A stretch of 64,000 bases of DNA from Chryseobacterium gleum (lineage in GTDB: Bacteria; Bacteroidota; Bacteroidia; Flavobacteriales_D; Sanyastnellaceae). The notes under the pieces were generated by a model. The model was not told the origin of the DNA. It was given only the letters and a program-made list of their open reading frames with translations, and did not search any database. Positions 43,504-52,991 of the stretch are shown here, piece by piece; position 1 is the first letter of the stretch; each line of letters begins with the position of its first letter. Made by a program: the position numbers and the translations under genes. The stretch covers positions 62,001 to 126,000 of the forward strand of contig CAMCVP010000002.1 in assembly GCA_945881835.1 (NCBI GenBank), read 5' to 3'.

Positions 43504-46500
43504 AGTTTCCGGGCTAAAATAAAATCACGTTTGTAATTGACTTGAATTCCATCTTCGTTGAATGCCTCAAAGATAACAATGTATATGCCTATTGCAAGTT
43601 GTTCCCCGTTATCCGATAGCCCATCCCAAATATAGTTTCCTTCGGAACTTAAGTATTCGTTTCGCACCAAACGCCGAACCCTTATTCCGCGCTCATTGTA
43701 AAGGGTTAAATTTCCAACACACCCCGATTTCAAATTGGAAAAATGAAATTGAATCACATCGTCGAAGCCGTCGTTATTCGGAGAGAAAATAGAGGTGGAA
43801 AGTTCGAATGCACCATTTATATTTTCTATGGTTAGCGATTGTGAGTTGGCAACTCCAGGTGTTGCAAATCCAGATGCTTCAGACGCGCTGTGCCAATTGC
43901 TGATTTGCAATGTTGGCAATTCTGCAGATAGACGCTCCAGAGAAATTCCTTCGAAGGAAGTGAGTAACTGAAAATGCATCGATTCGGAATAATGCAATTC
44001 ATCAATAATTTCATTTTGATTGGAGTAAATAATGCATGTTCCATCTGAATTGTTGAATGATGGAAGCGTATTCACTTGAATGATATTTTTAGTTTGAACC
44101 GAAGGATACAAGTCAATGAGATCTCTTCCGTCTTCCGTGAACACAATGAATTCGTTTGGAAGAAGAATTCGTCCTTCCGTAGTGCCAATTTCATGGTCTG
44201 CTCCCGAATTCAAATATCCATTTGCAATGGATAAATCGCGAATGCAAATGGCGTATGAACTGTAGTTGAGAAGTTCAACAAAGTCCGAACCGCCAACGAA
44301 CGGATTGAAAAGAATTTCATTGATGACTAAATTTTCAGATGACGCATCAACGGGATATCCCCATTCGAACGAAATAGAAGTGCTGTTCCCACTACAATCT
44401 GAAATTCCTTGAAGGGTGTATGTGAATATTTCAGAGTTGAGCAACTCAGAAGTATTCAGAATAATTTGTGTTGAAGAATTTTCAAGAGTGAAGTTTCCAA
44501 CTAAAATTTCTTCTTGAAATAGATCTCCGCTCAGCGTTACGGGTTCATTGAAATGAAGAACTGCAGTGCTGTCTTCAGCGGTTATGTAGAGCAATTCAGG
44601 AGCGCGAGTATCTGGTGAAAGAGAGTAAACAGCGTTCTGTATTCCCGGCGTATTTCCAGTTTCGTTTTCGCAAGCTTTCCAATTGTTGGAATTGCTGCAC
44701 GGTAAATTTGGATTCATCAGTTCAAGCGACCAACCGCCGTTAGCTTTGAAAGAATTGTAGAACCAATCAATGCTATAGCGAATGCTGTCGAGATGCATTC
44801 CGTTCATGCTTAATTCTAAGAGCATTCCTGAATTAGTTAGTGTTGGGAAAGACGGAATAAGAAGTTTGTTCGTTACTGAGAGAAACGAAAGACTTTCAGT
44901 AACATCTCCAAGCACTAAATATTCATTCGGAGGAAGCAAGTGACTTCCTTCAAAGACACAGCTGTTTATCGATAGACCATGCAGTTCGAGTGTGTGTGAA
45001 CTCTTGTTGAAGAGTTCAATAAACTCTGATGGAATGCCTTGAACAACAGGGTCGGGATCTGCCAGAATTTCTGTGAAAATGAGATCGCCGAATTCAGGAG
45101 TTTTTCCTTGATAGATCTCTATTGAAAAACTTGAAACGTTTCCTTCACAATCTGAAAGTGTTGATTGGCTGAGTGTGTAGAATGTTTCGGGTTGAAGGTT
45201 GAAATCGAAAGTGATAGTTGCTATGGAGTTTCCTTCTGAAAAGGAAACATTGGAAATTATAGCATTGCTGCAAGTGAAATTACCCGAAAGCGTTGGCGCC
45301 ACGTTTTCATTGAAGATGAGCGTAACCTGATTGGCTAGGTTTAAATTCCAGCTGATTAATTGCGGGCCTTCAGTATCTGGAGAGTTGTTGAGAATGCAGT
45401 TCTGTATTCCCGGAGTTCCTCCAATGGGATTGTTCGATGCGGACCAATTCAATTTCCCACTGCAGATTTTATAAGGATTGATTTGCTCTAAACTCCATCC
45501 ACCCTCAGATTTTTCACTGCTGTTGTACCAGTCGTCGGTGTAGGATACTATGTCAATGACATTGTTGTTGAAGTCGAGCAAGGTGAGGCTATCGCCCGAA
45601 TTCGTAAGAGCTGTCAGCGATCCAATACCAATGGAATTCGGAAGTAGTGAAGAGTTGTTCGCATCGCAGATAATCACGTATTCATTCGGATTTAAGAGAA
45701 AGGGAGGTAATATTTTTTCAGTGGTTGAATTCACCAACTTCCACCCAGATAATTCATACGAAAGACTGTCTGCATTGTAGAGTTCGATGTACTCGGCGTC
45801 GGGCATTCCATTCGACGGGGTTGGGTCTGCGTAGATTTCATTAATAACAACCGAACGAACGTTCGGTGTATTTATAACAGCCGGTGGAATTTCATTTCCG
45901 AAGTAAATATTGTCGAAATAGAATTTCGTAGCGTTGGATGAAGTGTAAATACAGCTCATGCCGAAGAAAGCTCCGATGCTGTAAGTATTGTCAAAAACAC
46001 TGAATTCTTGTTGAAAGTTTGTTCCGCCAGAGTAGTCAACATTCACACTCCAATTCCCCACTGCATCGCGAAGAACTTGGATGTTAATGTTGAAGGAAGA
46101 AGCAATGGCGGCGAGAGATCCTGCGCCTACCTCAACAATACCAAGAGGACCGTCGTCTCGGAAAAACTTGATAGCGTCTGTAGAACCGGCTTCACCGAGT
46201 TTCAGAAAATAACCTGTACTGCTAGACCCCGATATTGCATTGGCAAACGAGAGGTCAGAACTATTCGCTACCAAATAGATTCTAGAGTGATTGTTGTCGC
46301 TTCCCGCAAAAGTTTGCTTCACATTAATGCGCCATTCTTTGATTGAAAGTGAATTTGAATTTGTTGGAGTTGATAAATAACTCTGCCCGGAGATTACATT
46401 GTTCAATTGTAATTCTTGACTCGAATTCACGATGAACACGTCTGAAGATCCAATCCATGTGGGATTTATAGTGAAGTCGCCATCACTGAAGGTATCATTG

Positions 46501-46568
46501 ATTTGAGCGGGTATTGGCGTGCACGAAGAAAGTGCAAAAACAAGGGGGATTAATTTTTTGTAACGCAT
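43500..46568 (-). CDS. Large secreted lamin-tail-domain protein with T9SS type B sorting domain
   Basis: The 1,022-residue protein has a signal peptide (ending PIPAQ, with a possible lipobox ALSSC) and a laminin-G/concanavalin-like N-terminal domain (about residues 22-225). Three lamin tail domains follow, each starting (V/L)(I/F)xNEI or FTEI with E(Y/F)(I/V)ELxN (about 235-390, 490-650 and 745-895), interspersed with Ig-like segments. The C-terminal FSPNNDGFDDVIQFHF...GIYIVIFEA...KRDFILARKL is the gliding-motility-associated type B domain. It should be exported to the surface by T9SS. It is coupled to the deacetylase gene. Confidence 0.87.
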   Translation of the reverse strand: MRYKKLIPLVFALSSCTPIPAQINDTFSDGDFTINPTWIGSSDVFIVNSSQELQLNNVISGQSYLSTPTNSNSLSIKEWRINVKQTFAGSDNNHSRIYLVANSSDLSFANAISGSSSTGYFLKLGEAGSTDAIKFFRDDGPLGIVEVGAGSLAAIASSFNINIQVLRDAVGNWSVNVDYSGGTNFQQEFSVFDNTYSIGAFFGMSCIYTSSNATKFYFDNIYFGNEIPPAVINTPNVRSVVINEIYADPTPSNGMPDAEYIELYNADSLSYELSGWKLVNSTTEKILPPFLLNPNEYVIICDANNSSLLPNSIGIGSLTALTNSGDSLTLLDFNNNVIDIVSYTDDWYNSSEKSEGGWSLEQINPYKICSGKLNWSASNNPIGGTPGIQNCILNNSPDTEGPQLISWNLNLANQVTLIFNENVAPTLSGNFTCSNAIISNVSFSEGNSIATITFDFNLQPETFYTLSQSTLSDCEGNVSSFSIEIYQGKTPEFGDLIFTEILADPDPVVQGIPSEFIELFNKSSHTLELHGLSINSCVFEGSHLLPPNEYLVLGDVTESLSFLSVTNKLLIPSFPTLTNSGMLLELSMNGMHLDSIRYSIDWFYNSFKANGGWSLELMNPNLPCSNSNNWKACENETGNTPGIQNAVYSLSPDTRAPELLYITAEDSTAVLHFNEPVTLSGDLFQEEILVGNFTLENSSTQIILNTSELLNSEIFTYTLQGISDCSGNSTSISFEWGYPVDASSENLVINEILFNPFVGGSDFVELLNYSSYAICIRDLSIANGYLNSGADHEIGTTEGRILLPNEFIVFTEDGRDLIDLYPSVQTKNIIQVNTLPSFNNSDGTCIIYSNQNEIIDELHYSESMHFQLLTSFEGISLERLSAELPTLQISNWHSASEASGFATPGVANSQSLTIENINGAFELSTSIFSPNNDGFDDVIQFHFSNLKSGCVGNLTLYNERGIRVRRLVRNEYLSSEGNYIWDGLSDNGEQLAIGIYIVIFEAFNEDGIQVNYKRDFILARKL

Positions 46569-46593
46569 GCTAAATGTTTTGTTATTATTCTTT

Positions 46594-46601
46594 CGAAACT
46601 A
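46594..46601 (-). promoter_or_regulatory. -7 box of the lamin-tail-domain gene
   Basis: TAGTTTCG on the minus strand, 25 bases before the ATG; it fits TAnnTTCG. It is divergent from the asd -7 box 15 bases away. Confidence 0.35.
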
Positions 46602-46615
46602 AAAAGCACAAGTAG

Positions 46616-46623
46616 TAATTTCG
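46616..46623 (+). promoter_or_regulatory. asd -7 promoter box
   Basis: TAATTTCG, whose last G begins the in-frame GTG at 46623. This rules that GTG out as the start and supports the ATG at 46638. Confidence 0.45.
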
Positions 46624-46637
46624 TGAAAAACATATGT

Positions 46638-47630
46638 ATGCGAATTGCAGTTGTAGGTGCTACCGGATTGGTTGGAAAAAAGATGCTTCAAATTCTTGAA
46701 GAGCGTAAATTTCCATTCGATGAAATCATACCTGTTGCGTCTGAAAAGAGTGTTGGACAAACCGTTTCTTGTTGTGGAAAAGAGTGGTCGGTAGTTTCTC
46801 TAGCTACCGCAGTTGCTGCTTCTCCCGATATTGCTTTGTTTTCTGCCGGAGGAGAAACGAGTTTAGAGTGGGCTCCGAAATTCGCAGCAAAAGGATGTGT
46901 AGTCATAGACAATAGCAGTGCATGGCGAATGGCTGAGGGTATTCCTTTGGTAGTGCCAGAGATTAACGCAAACAGCATAAATGCGCATAACAAGATTATC
47001 GCGAATCCAAACTGCAGCACCATTCAAATGGTAATGGTCTTGAAGCCCCTTCACGACTTATACAAGATCAAGCGAGTAGTGGTTTCAACCTATCAAAGTG
47101 TTACTGGAACAGGAAAAGTTGCAGTGGATCAATTGATGAACGAGCGTATTGGAAAGGAAGGTGAGAAGGCATATGCGCACACGATAGATATGAACCTCAT
47201 TCCTCAGATCGATGTGTTTCAATCGAACGGATACACGAAGGAAGAGATGAAGATGATTCTCGAAACCAAGAAGATTATGGAAGATAATTCCATTGCATTA
47301 ACCGCTACAGCAGTGCGTGTTCCGGTAATGGGCGGACATTCAGAATCGGTGAACATTGAATTTGAAAGAACTCCAGATTTAGCGAAGGTCAAAGAAGTAT
47401 TGAGCGCGTTTCCTGGAGTAGAAGTAGTAGACGATATTGAACAAAAGTTATATCCAATGCCGTTGATTCACGCAGCGGAAAGTGATCAAGTATTTGTTGG
47501 ACGTATTCGTTTAGACGAGTCGCAAGCGAACACCTTGAATTGTTGGATAGTGAGCGATAATCTTCGCAAAGGGGCTGCTACAAATGCAGTTCAGATTGCA
47601 GAATACTTGGTAGCGAACAAACTGGTTTAA
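46638..47630 (+). CDS. asd: Aspartate-semialdehyde dehydrogenase
   Basis: The 330-residue enzyme (ATG at 46638, MRIAVVGATGLVGKKML) reduces aspartyl phosphate to the semialdehyde for lysine/DAP, threonine and methionine synthesis. The NADP-binding GATGLVGKK is at residues 7-15. The catalytic Cys is in NPNCSTIQMV (about residue 127) and the active His in GGHSESVNIEF (about 233-243). An in-frame GTG at 46623 lies in the promoter and is not used. The 3' end shares TTAA with the convergent folB. Confidence 0.95.
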   Translation: MRIAVVGATGLVGKKMLQILEERKFPFDEIIPVASEKSVGQTVSCCGKEWSVVSLATAVAASPDIALFSAGGETSLEWAPKFAAKGCVVIDNSSAWRMAEGIPLVVPEINANSINAHNKIIANPNCSTIQMVMVLKPLHDLYKIKRVVVSTYQSVTGTGKVAVDQLMNERIGKEGEKAYAHTIDMNLIPQIDVFQSNGYTKEEMKMILETKKIMEDNSIALTATAVRVPVMGGHSESVNIEFERTPDLAKVKEVLSAFPGVEVVDDIEQKLYPMPLIHAAESDQVFVGRIRLDESQANTLNCWIVSDNLRKGAATNAVQIAEYLVANKLV

Positions 47631-47974
47631 CCTTCCATTTCTACACTAACGCTTTCCACTTGGTGTCCCATAGGTGCGTTAATTTTCGTCAATCGAATTC
47701 CAACCGAATGAGCATTCGGGAAACGAAGTTTCATAGCCTTATGCATGCGAACCAAAACCGTTTCAATGAGCTTGGCTCTTACCTTCATTTCTGAATAAAC
47801 CAATTCCTTTACGGCAACGTAGTCTATGGTTTTTTCTAGGTCGTCTGTTACAGCCGACACTTCGAAAGCCCCTTCAATCCAAACATCCACGCGGTAATCG
47901 CCACCAATAACTTCCTCCTCTTTCCAGCATCCGTGGTGTGCACGAACCTGAATGTTGTTCAATTGAATTTTCAT
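47627..47974 (-). CDS. folB: Dihydroneopterin aldolase
   Basis: The 115-residue protein is a small T-fold enzyme of folate synthesis. It starts MKIQLNNIQVRAHHGCWKEEEVIGGDYRVDVWIE, with the catalytic-region Glu/His and the later TVLVRMHKAMKLRFPNAHSVGIRLTKINAPM typical of FolB. It is the second gene after gltX (1-base gap), so it is probably transcribed from the gltX promoter. Confidence 0.93.
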   Translation of the reverse strand: MKIQLNNIQVRAHHGCWKEEEVIGGDYRVDVWIEGAFEVSAVTDDLEKTIDYVAVKELVYSEMKVRAKLIETVLVRMHKAMKLRFPNAHSVGIRLTKINAPMGHQVESVSVEMEG

Positions 47975-47975
47975 T

Positions 47976-49499
47976 TTAGCCTAGGGTTTCAATACATTTT
48001 TGAATGCGTGGCAAAACGAATTCTTTTCCAACCAACGCAGCAACATGTGAAGCGCCAGGCCCTGTAAGCACTCCTGTTAGCGCAATACGGAACAATGGCA
48101 TTACAGCACCCATTCCAAAATTGTTATCTGCAAGGAATTGCTTCATAGCAGCATCAATGGATTCAACCGTGAATGGCTCAAGTGTTTCGAGTACTGCCGA
48201 CCATTTTTGAAGAATGGCTGCAGATTCTCCCACTTTCCATTTCTTCGCAACCGCATCTTCATCGTAAGAAGTTGGATCAAGGAATAAGTATTCACCGTCT
48301 AATAAGTCTTTCGGGAAGATTGCACGCTCAAGCATAAGTTCAATAACGCCTTCAACGTATGCCTTGTCAACGTCGTATCCTTTTTCATTAACCGAGGGCA
48401 TAATCATGTCTGCAAGCTCAGCACGTGGCGTGTTGCGCATGTATTGTTGGTTGAACCACTTCGTTTTTTCTGGATCGAATTTCGAACCTGATTTTCCTAC
48501 ACGTTCTATGGTGAAGGCTTCAACCATTTCATCCAAAGTGAAAATCTCCTGGTTGTTGCTTGGTGCCCATCCCAACAAAAGCAACATGTTAATGAAGGCT
48601 TTCGGAAGGTATCCGCTTTCGCGGTATCCGCTAGAAATATTTCCTGTTTCTGGATCGGTCCACTGCAATGGGAAGACAGGGAATCCTAAACGATCTCCAT
48701 CACGCTTGCTCAATTTTCCGTTACCATCTGGTTTTAAGATCAACGGCAAATGCGCGAACAACGGGGCCTCCCATTCAAATGCTCTGTACATCATCACGTG
48801 CAATGGCGCTGAAGGCAACCACTCTTCACCACGAATAACGTGGCTAATTTCCATGGTGTGGTCGTCTACGATATTGGCCAAGTGATAGGTTGGCATTCCG
48901 TCTGACTTATACAAAACTTTGTCGTCGAGTTCGTTCGTTGAGAACACCACCCATCCGCGGATAATATCTTGAAATCTTACTTCTTCGTTGCGTGGCATTT
49001 TGAAACGCACAACAAAAGGATCCCCTTTTTCCAATCGAGCAGCGACTTCGTCTGCCGGAAGGGTCAATGAGTTCTTCATGGTCATGCGCGAAATGCTGTT
49101 GTATTGCCAGTTAGGCATCTTCGCCAATTCGGCTTGCTTGCGAATGTTATCTAATTCTTCAGGGGTATCGAATGCGTAGTATGCCCAGCCTTTTTCAATC
49201 AACTCCAAAGCATACGCTTTGTACATAGGCTTTCTCTCGCTCTGACGGTAAGGCTCGTGCTTTCCGCCGTAACCAACACCTTCGGTAGGCTCGATGCCGC
49301 ACCACTTCAAAGAATCTAATATGTATTGCTCAGCACCCGGAACATAACGTGTTTGGTCGGTGTCTTCAATTCGAATTAAAAAATCTCCGCCGTGTTTTTT
49401 AGCGAAGAGGTAGTTGTATAAAGCAGTACGAACTCCACCCATGTGCAAAGGGCCTGTGGGGCTAGGAGCAAAACGAACACGAACTCTTGGTGATGTCAT
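47976..49499 (-). CDS. gltX: Glutamyl-tRNA synthetase
   Basis: The 507-residue class I synthetase has the HIGH-like RFAPSPTGPLHMGGVRTALYNYLFAKK (about residues 9-35) and KMSKS-like KLSKRDGD (about 262-269). The C-terminal anticodon-binding bundle starts around 340. It charges tRNA-Glu, which also feeds HemA. It has its own promoter (TTG-N21-TAAATTTG) that overlaps the end of mfd. Confidence 0.97.
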   Translation of the reverse strand: MTSPRVRVRFAPSPTGPLHMGGVRTALYNYLFAKKHGGDFLIRIEDTDQTRYVPGAEQYILDSLKWCGIEPTEGVGYGGKHEPYRQSERKPMYKAYALELIEKGWAYYAFDTPEELDNIRKQAELAKMPNWQYNSISRMTMKNSLTLPADEVAARLEKGDPFVVRFKMPRNEEVRFQDIIRGWVVFSTNELDDKVLYKSDGMPTYHLANIVDDHTMEISHVIRGEEWLPSAPLHVMMYRAFEWEAPLFAHLPLILKPDGNGKLSKRDGDRLGFPVFPLQWTDPETGNISSGYRESGYLPKAFINMLLLLGWAPSNNQEIFTLDEMVEAFTIERVGKSGSKFDPEKTKWFNQQYMRNTPRAELADMIMPSVNEKGYDVDKAYVEGVIELMLERAIFPKDLLDGEYLFLDPTSYDEDAVAKKWKVGESAAILQKWSAVLETLEPFTVESIDAAMKQFLADNNFGMGAVMPLFRIALTGVLTGPGASHVAALVGKEFVLPRIQKCIETLG

Positions 49500-49518
49500 A
49501 ATAGTTTTTGAAAGTGTG

Positions 49519-49550
49519 CAAATTTACGATAATAGTGGGCTTGATTACAA
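49519..49550 (-). promoter_or_regulatory. gltX-folB promoter
   Basis: On the minus strand, TTG (49548-49550, inside the mfd 3' end), 21 bases and TAAATTTG (49519-49526). The ATG is 19 bases downstream. Confidence 0.6.
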
Positions 49551-52500
49551 TTTAGAACCTTCCGTTAGCGCGTTAAGTAGGCGATTGGCTTTATCCATGT
49601 TTGTTACATCTGGAAATGCGATGCGAAGGGTGTCGTCTTTCTCATACATTTTTCCAGCTACCGGATTCAACTTAATGAAATTCAGAACACGGGTGAAGGC
49701 TTCGCTTTGATAGAACGGTGAGTCTTGTTTCGAAATGAAATAACCAATCATCTTTCCACTTTTCAATACCAACTTTTCGAATCCAATCTCTCTCGCTTTC
49801 CAACGCAAACGCATGGTGTCTATCAATTGAATAACAGGCTTCGGAATAGGACCAAATCTGTCTTCTAGGTCTTGCGAGAACTTCTGAATTTCTTCTTCAT
49901 GTTCCATATCGTCTAGCGCTTTGTATAGCGCTATACGTTCAGAAATATTTCCAACATACTCATCCGGAATAAGCAATTCGAAGTCGGTTTCAAGCACAGT
50001 GTCTTTCACGAACGTAGCATTCTTCTTCATTTCCTCTTCGTACAATTCTTGAAAATGTTCTTGCTTCAATTCTTGAAGGGCTTCGTCTAAAATTTTCTGA
50101 TAGGTTTCGAATCCCAATTCATTGATGAATCCACTTTGTTCACCGCCCAACAAATTTCCTGCTCCGCGAATATCTAGGTCGCGCATGGCAATGTGCATTC
50201 CCGATCCAAGATCAGAGAATTGCTCAATGGCAGTCAAGCGCTTTTTCGCATCGTCCGTTAGCATGTGTGTTGGCGGACTTAACAAATAACAAAACGCTTG
50301 CTTGTTGTTTCGTCCTACGCGTCCGCGCAATTGGTGAAGATCACTCATTCCGAAATGATGCGCATCGTTAATGATAATCGTATTTGCATTCGGAATATCA
50401 ATTCCACTTTCAACAATGGAAGTGGAAACGAGCACGTCGAATTCCCCTTCAATAAATTTGTTCATCACTTCTTCCAAGTCTTCACCGCTCAATTGTCCGT
50501 GGCCAATGCCAATGCGAACATCCGGACAAACGCGTTGAATCAATCCGGCCATTTCGCGCAAGTTTTGTACGCGATTGTGCACGAAGAAAACTTGACCTCC
50601 TCGTTGCACTTCGTAACTGATCGCATCGCGAACAATCTCTTCTCCAAATGGAATTAATTCAGTTCGAATAGGAACGCGATTCGGTGGAGGAGTTTGAATA
50701 ATACTCAAGTCGCGCGCGCCCATGAGCGAGAACTGTAACGTTCTTGGAATGGGCGTGGCAGTAAGCGTTAGCGCATCTACGTTAGCGCGCAAGGTTTTCA
50801 GTTTGTCTTTTGCTGCGACTCCGAACTTTTGTTCTTCGTCAATAATCATCAATCCAAGATCATTGAAGACCACACGTTTTCCGAGTATTGCGTGGGTACC
50901 AATTAGGATGTCAACTTTGCCATTTTTAACACGTTCCAATGTCTCTGAATTTTGCTTCGCTGTTTTGAAACGATTGATGTATTCGATGGTTACTGGAAAA
51001 TCTTTTAGGCGCGATCTGAAACTCTTGTAATGTTGAATGGAAAGAATGGTTGTTGGAACAAGCACTGCGACTTGCTTTCCGTCTGCCACAGCTTTGCAAG
51101 CAGCGCGAATGGCAATCTCTGTTTTTCCGAATCCAACGTCTCCGCAAACCAAACGATCCATAGGGAAGGCCGCTTCCATATCTTCTTTCACCGCAACAGA
51201 AGCCTTGTATTGATCGGGGGTGTCTTCGTACATGAAAGACGCTTCCAATTCAGTTTGCATGTACGTGTCGGGTTGAAAGGCGAATCCCTTTGTTGACTTT
51301 CGTTTCGCGTAAAGCTTAATTAGATCGAAGGCAATTTCTTTCACCTTCGTTTTCGTTTTACGCTTTAAGTTTTGCCAAGCGTTGCTTCCAAGTTTGTCCA
51401 TGGAAGGGGCAGTTCCTTCCTTACCAGTAAACTTGCTAATGCGATGCAGTGAGTGAATACTTACGTACAAAATATCACCGCCTTTGTAAGTCAAGCGAAT
51501 GGCTTCTTGTTCTTTTCCATTTACATCAATCTTCTGCAAGCCGCTGAATTGGCCTATTCCGTGATCTATGTGCACTACATAATCTCCCGGTTGCAATGCA
51601 AGAATTTCTTTCAGCGTAAGCGCTTCTTTGTTTTTTTTGAAACCTTCTTTCAGTTTGAAGCGATGGTATCTTTGAAAGATTTGGTGGTCGGTGTAATACA
51701 GAATTTTTTTATTCTGATCCATGAACCCCTCGCTAATCTCAAGTATCTCTTGAACGTATGCAATGTCTTTTCTTTTGTCTTGAAATATTTGATCGAGTCG
51801 TTCCAATTGCTTCGACTGTCCTGCCACAATGTGCGCTTTGTATCCTTGTTGAATAAGATTCTCCAGATGCTCTGCAAGCAATTCAAAATTCTTGTTGAAG
51901 GAAGGTTGGGGCGTGCAATGGAACTCTTCGGTTTCTCCAAAAAAATGTCTTTTACTTCCAAATTCAATCACGCGCTTGTTTTCCAATTGCTTCAACCATT
52001 CATGCTTTGAAGTGAAGAGCGCTTCGGGTTTTTCGTGTGAAAGGTTTTCGGAAAGCTTGTTGAATCGCTCCTCTGCTTTCTCCATTTCAGTCTGAAATTG
52101 CGCGAGTGAAGATTCGGTGTTACTCATCCAAACGACAGTATTCGTTGGAAGGAAATCCAACAAACCAATGCGCACTTCTTCTGAATGTTTAGAATGGGTA
52201 TTCGGAACAATAATAGCTTTCGTCATTTTGTTCACGGACAATTGTGTAGCTGGATCGAAGTTTCGAATGCTTTCAACTTCTTCATCGAAAAATTCGATGC
52301 GGTAGGGATATTCATAACTGAAAGAGAAAACATCGACAATACCTCCGCGCACTGCGAACTGTCCGGGTTCGTATACGTAATCTACTTTTTCAAATTGAAA
52401 TTCAATGAATACTTCATCAATAAAATCCATGGAGTACGATTGTCCCACATCGATACTGAAGGTGTTTTTTTCAAGTTCGTGGTGTGTGACTACTTTTTCA

Positions 52501-52901
52501 AAAAGTGCTTCCGGATAGGAGACTAGAATATAGTTCTTTCTGTTTTTCTGAAGTTTGTTAAGCACTTCGGTACGAATGGCAATGTTTGCGTTCTGCGTAG
52601 TCTCTACATCGTAAGCCAGTCGAGCAGTTCTGGGAAAAAAGAGGACAGGAGTTTTTTCTTGTTCTTTTTCATCGGAACCAATTTCCAAAATCGCTTCGAG
52701 ATCATTCATGAAGTAAGCGGCTTTTTCCTTGTCGTCCAGGACCACCAATTGTGTAACGGGAGAAGAAGAATAAAATGCACTGCAAATAAACGCGGCTGCG
52801 CTTCCCGCAAGTCCTTTCAAGTGAATCTTGCTTTTGTCTTCAGCAATTTTACTTTCAACAGAAGTTATTTCTTTTTCCCAAATGGAAAATCGTGGTTTCA
52901 T
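49545..52901 (-). CDS. mfd: Transcription-repair coupling factor
   Basis: The 1,118-residue protein contains the UvrB-homology module (about residues 1-370) and the RNA polymerase-interacting domain (about 455-530: LQPGDYVVHIDHGIGQFSGLQKI). The RecG-like motor follows, with Walker A GDVGFGKTEIAIRA (about 600-613), DEEQ (about 700-703) and TATPIPRTLQFSLMGARDLSII. The TRCF C-terminal domain ends the protein. Mfd removes stalled RNA polymerase and recruits UvrA to the lesion. It has its own promoter and a 5'-leader stem. Confidence 0.97.
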   Translation of the reverse strand: MKPRFSIWEKEITSVESKIAEDKSKIHLKGLAGSAAAFICSAFYSSSPVTQLVVLDDKEKAAYFMNDLEAILEIGSDEKEQEKTPVLFFPRTARLAYDVETTQNANIAIRTEVLNKLQKNRKNYILVSYPEALFEKVVTHHELEKNTFSIDVGQSYSMDFIDEVFIEFQFEKVDYVYEPGQFAVRGGIVDVFSFSYEYPYRIEFFDEEVESIRNFDPATQLSVNKMTKAIIVPNTHSKHSEEVRIGLLDFLPTNTVVWMSNTESSLAQFQTEMEKAEERFNKLSENLSHEKPEALFTSKHEWLKQLENKRVIEFGSKRHFFGETEEFHCTPQPSFNKNFELLAEHLENLIQQGYKAHIVAGQSKQLERLDQIFQDKRKDIAYVQEILEISEGFMDQNKKILYYTDHQIFQRYHRFKLKEGFKKNKEALTLKEILALQPGDYVVHIDHGIGQFSGLQKIDVNGKEQEAIRLTYKGGDILYVSIHSLHRISKFTGKEGTAPSMDKLGSNAWQNLKRKTKTKVKEIAFDLIKLYAKRKSTKGFAFQPDTYMQTELEASFMYEDTPDQYKASVAVKEDMEAAFPMDRLVCGDVGFGKTEIAIRAACKAVADGKQVAVLVPTTILSIQHYKSFRSRLKDFPVTIEYINRFKTAKQNSETLERVKNGKVDILIGTHAILGKRVVFNDLGLMIIDEEQKFGVAAKDKLKTLRANVDALTLTATPIPRTLQFSLMGARDLSIIQTPPPNRVPIRTELIPFGEEIVRDAISYEVQRGGQVFFVHNRVQNLREMAGLIQRVCPDVRIGIGHGQLSGEDLEEVMNKFIEGEFDVLVSTSIVESGIDIPNANTIIINDAHHFGMSDLHQLRGRVGRNNKQAFCYLLSPPTHMLTDDAKKRLTAIEQFSDLGSGMHIAMRDLDIRGAGNLLGGEQSGFINELGFETYQKILDEALQELKQEHFQELYEEEMKKNATFVKDTVLETDFELLIPDEYVGNISERIALYKALDDMEHEEEIQKFSQDLEDRFGPIPKPVIQLIDTMRLRWKAREIGFEKLVLKSGKMIGYFISKQDSPFYQSEAFTRVLNFIKLNPVAGKMYEKDDTLRIAFPDVTNMDKANRLLNALTEGSKL

Positions 52902-52959
52902 AGGTTCTTAATCAAACGAGTAAACCCCAAGATTGATTTCTCGGGGAATTTTGTTTCAA

Positions 52960-52987
52960 CAAAAGTAAAGGATGCACAGCGCTTCAA
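52960..52987 (-). promoter_or_regulatory. mfd promoter
   Basis: On the minus strand, TTG (52985-52987), 17 bases and TACTTTTG (52960-52967). The leader to the ATG is about 55 bases and can form a CCCC/GGGG stem (52925-52946). Confidence 0.55.
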
Positions 52988-52991
52988 AAAG

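Noticed and set aside
48364-48885. 173-codon plus-strand frame inside gltX
   Set aside because: Antisense to conserved gltX codons; composition follows the gltX codon pattern.
51453-52010. 185-codon plus-strand frame inside mfd
   Set aside because: Antisense shadow of mfd; no recognisable domain or start signal.
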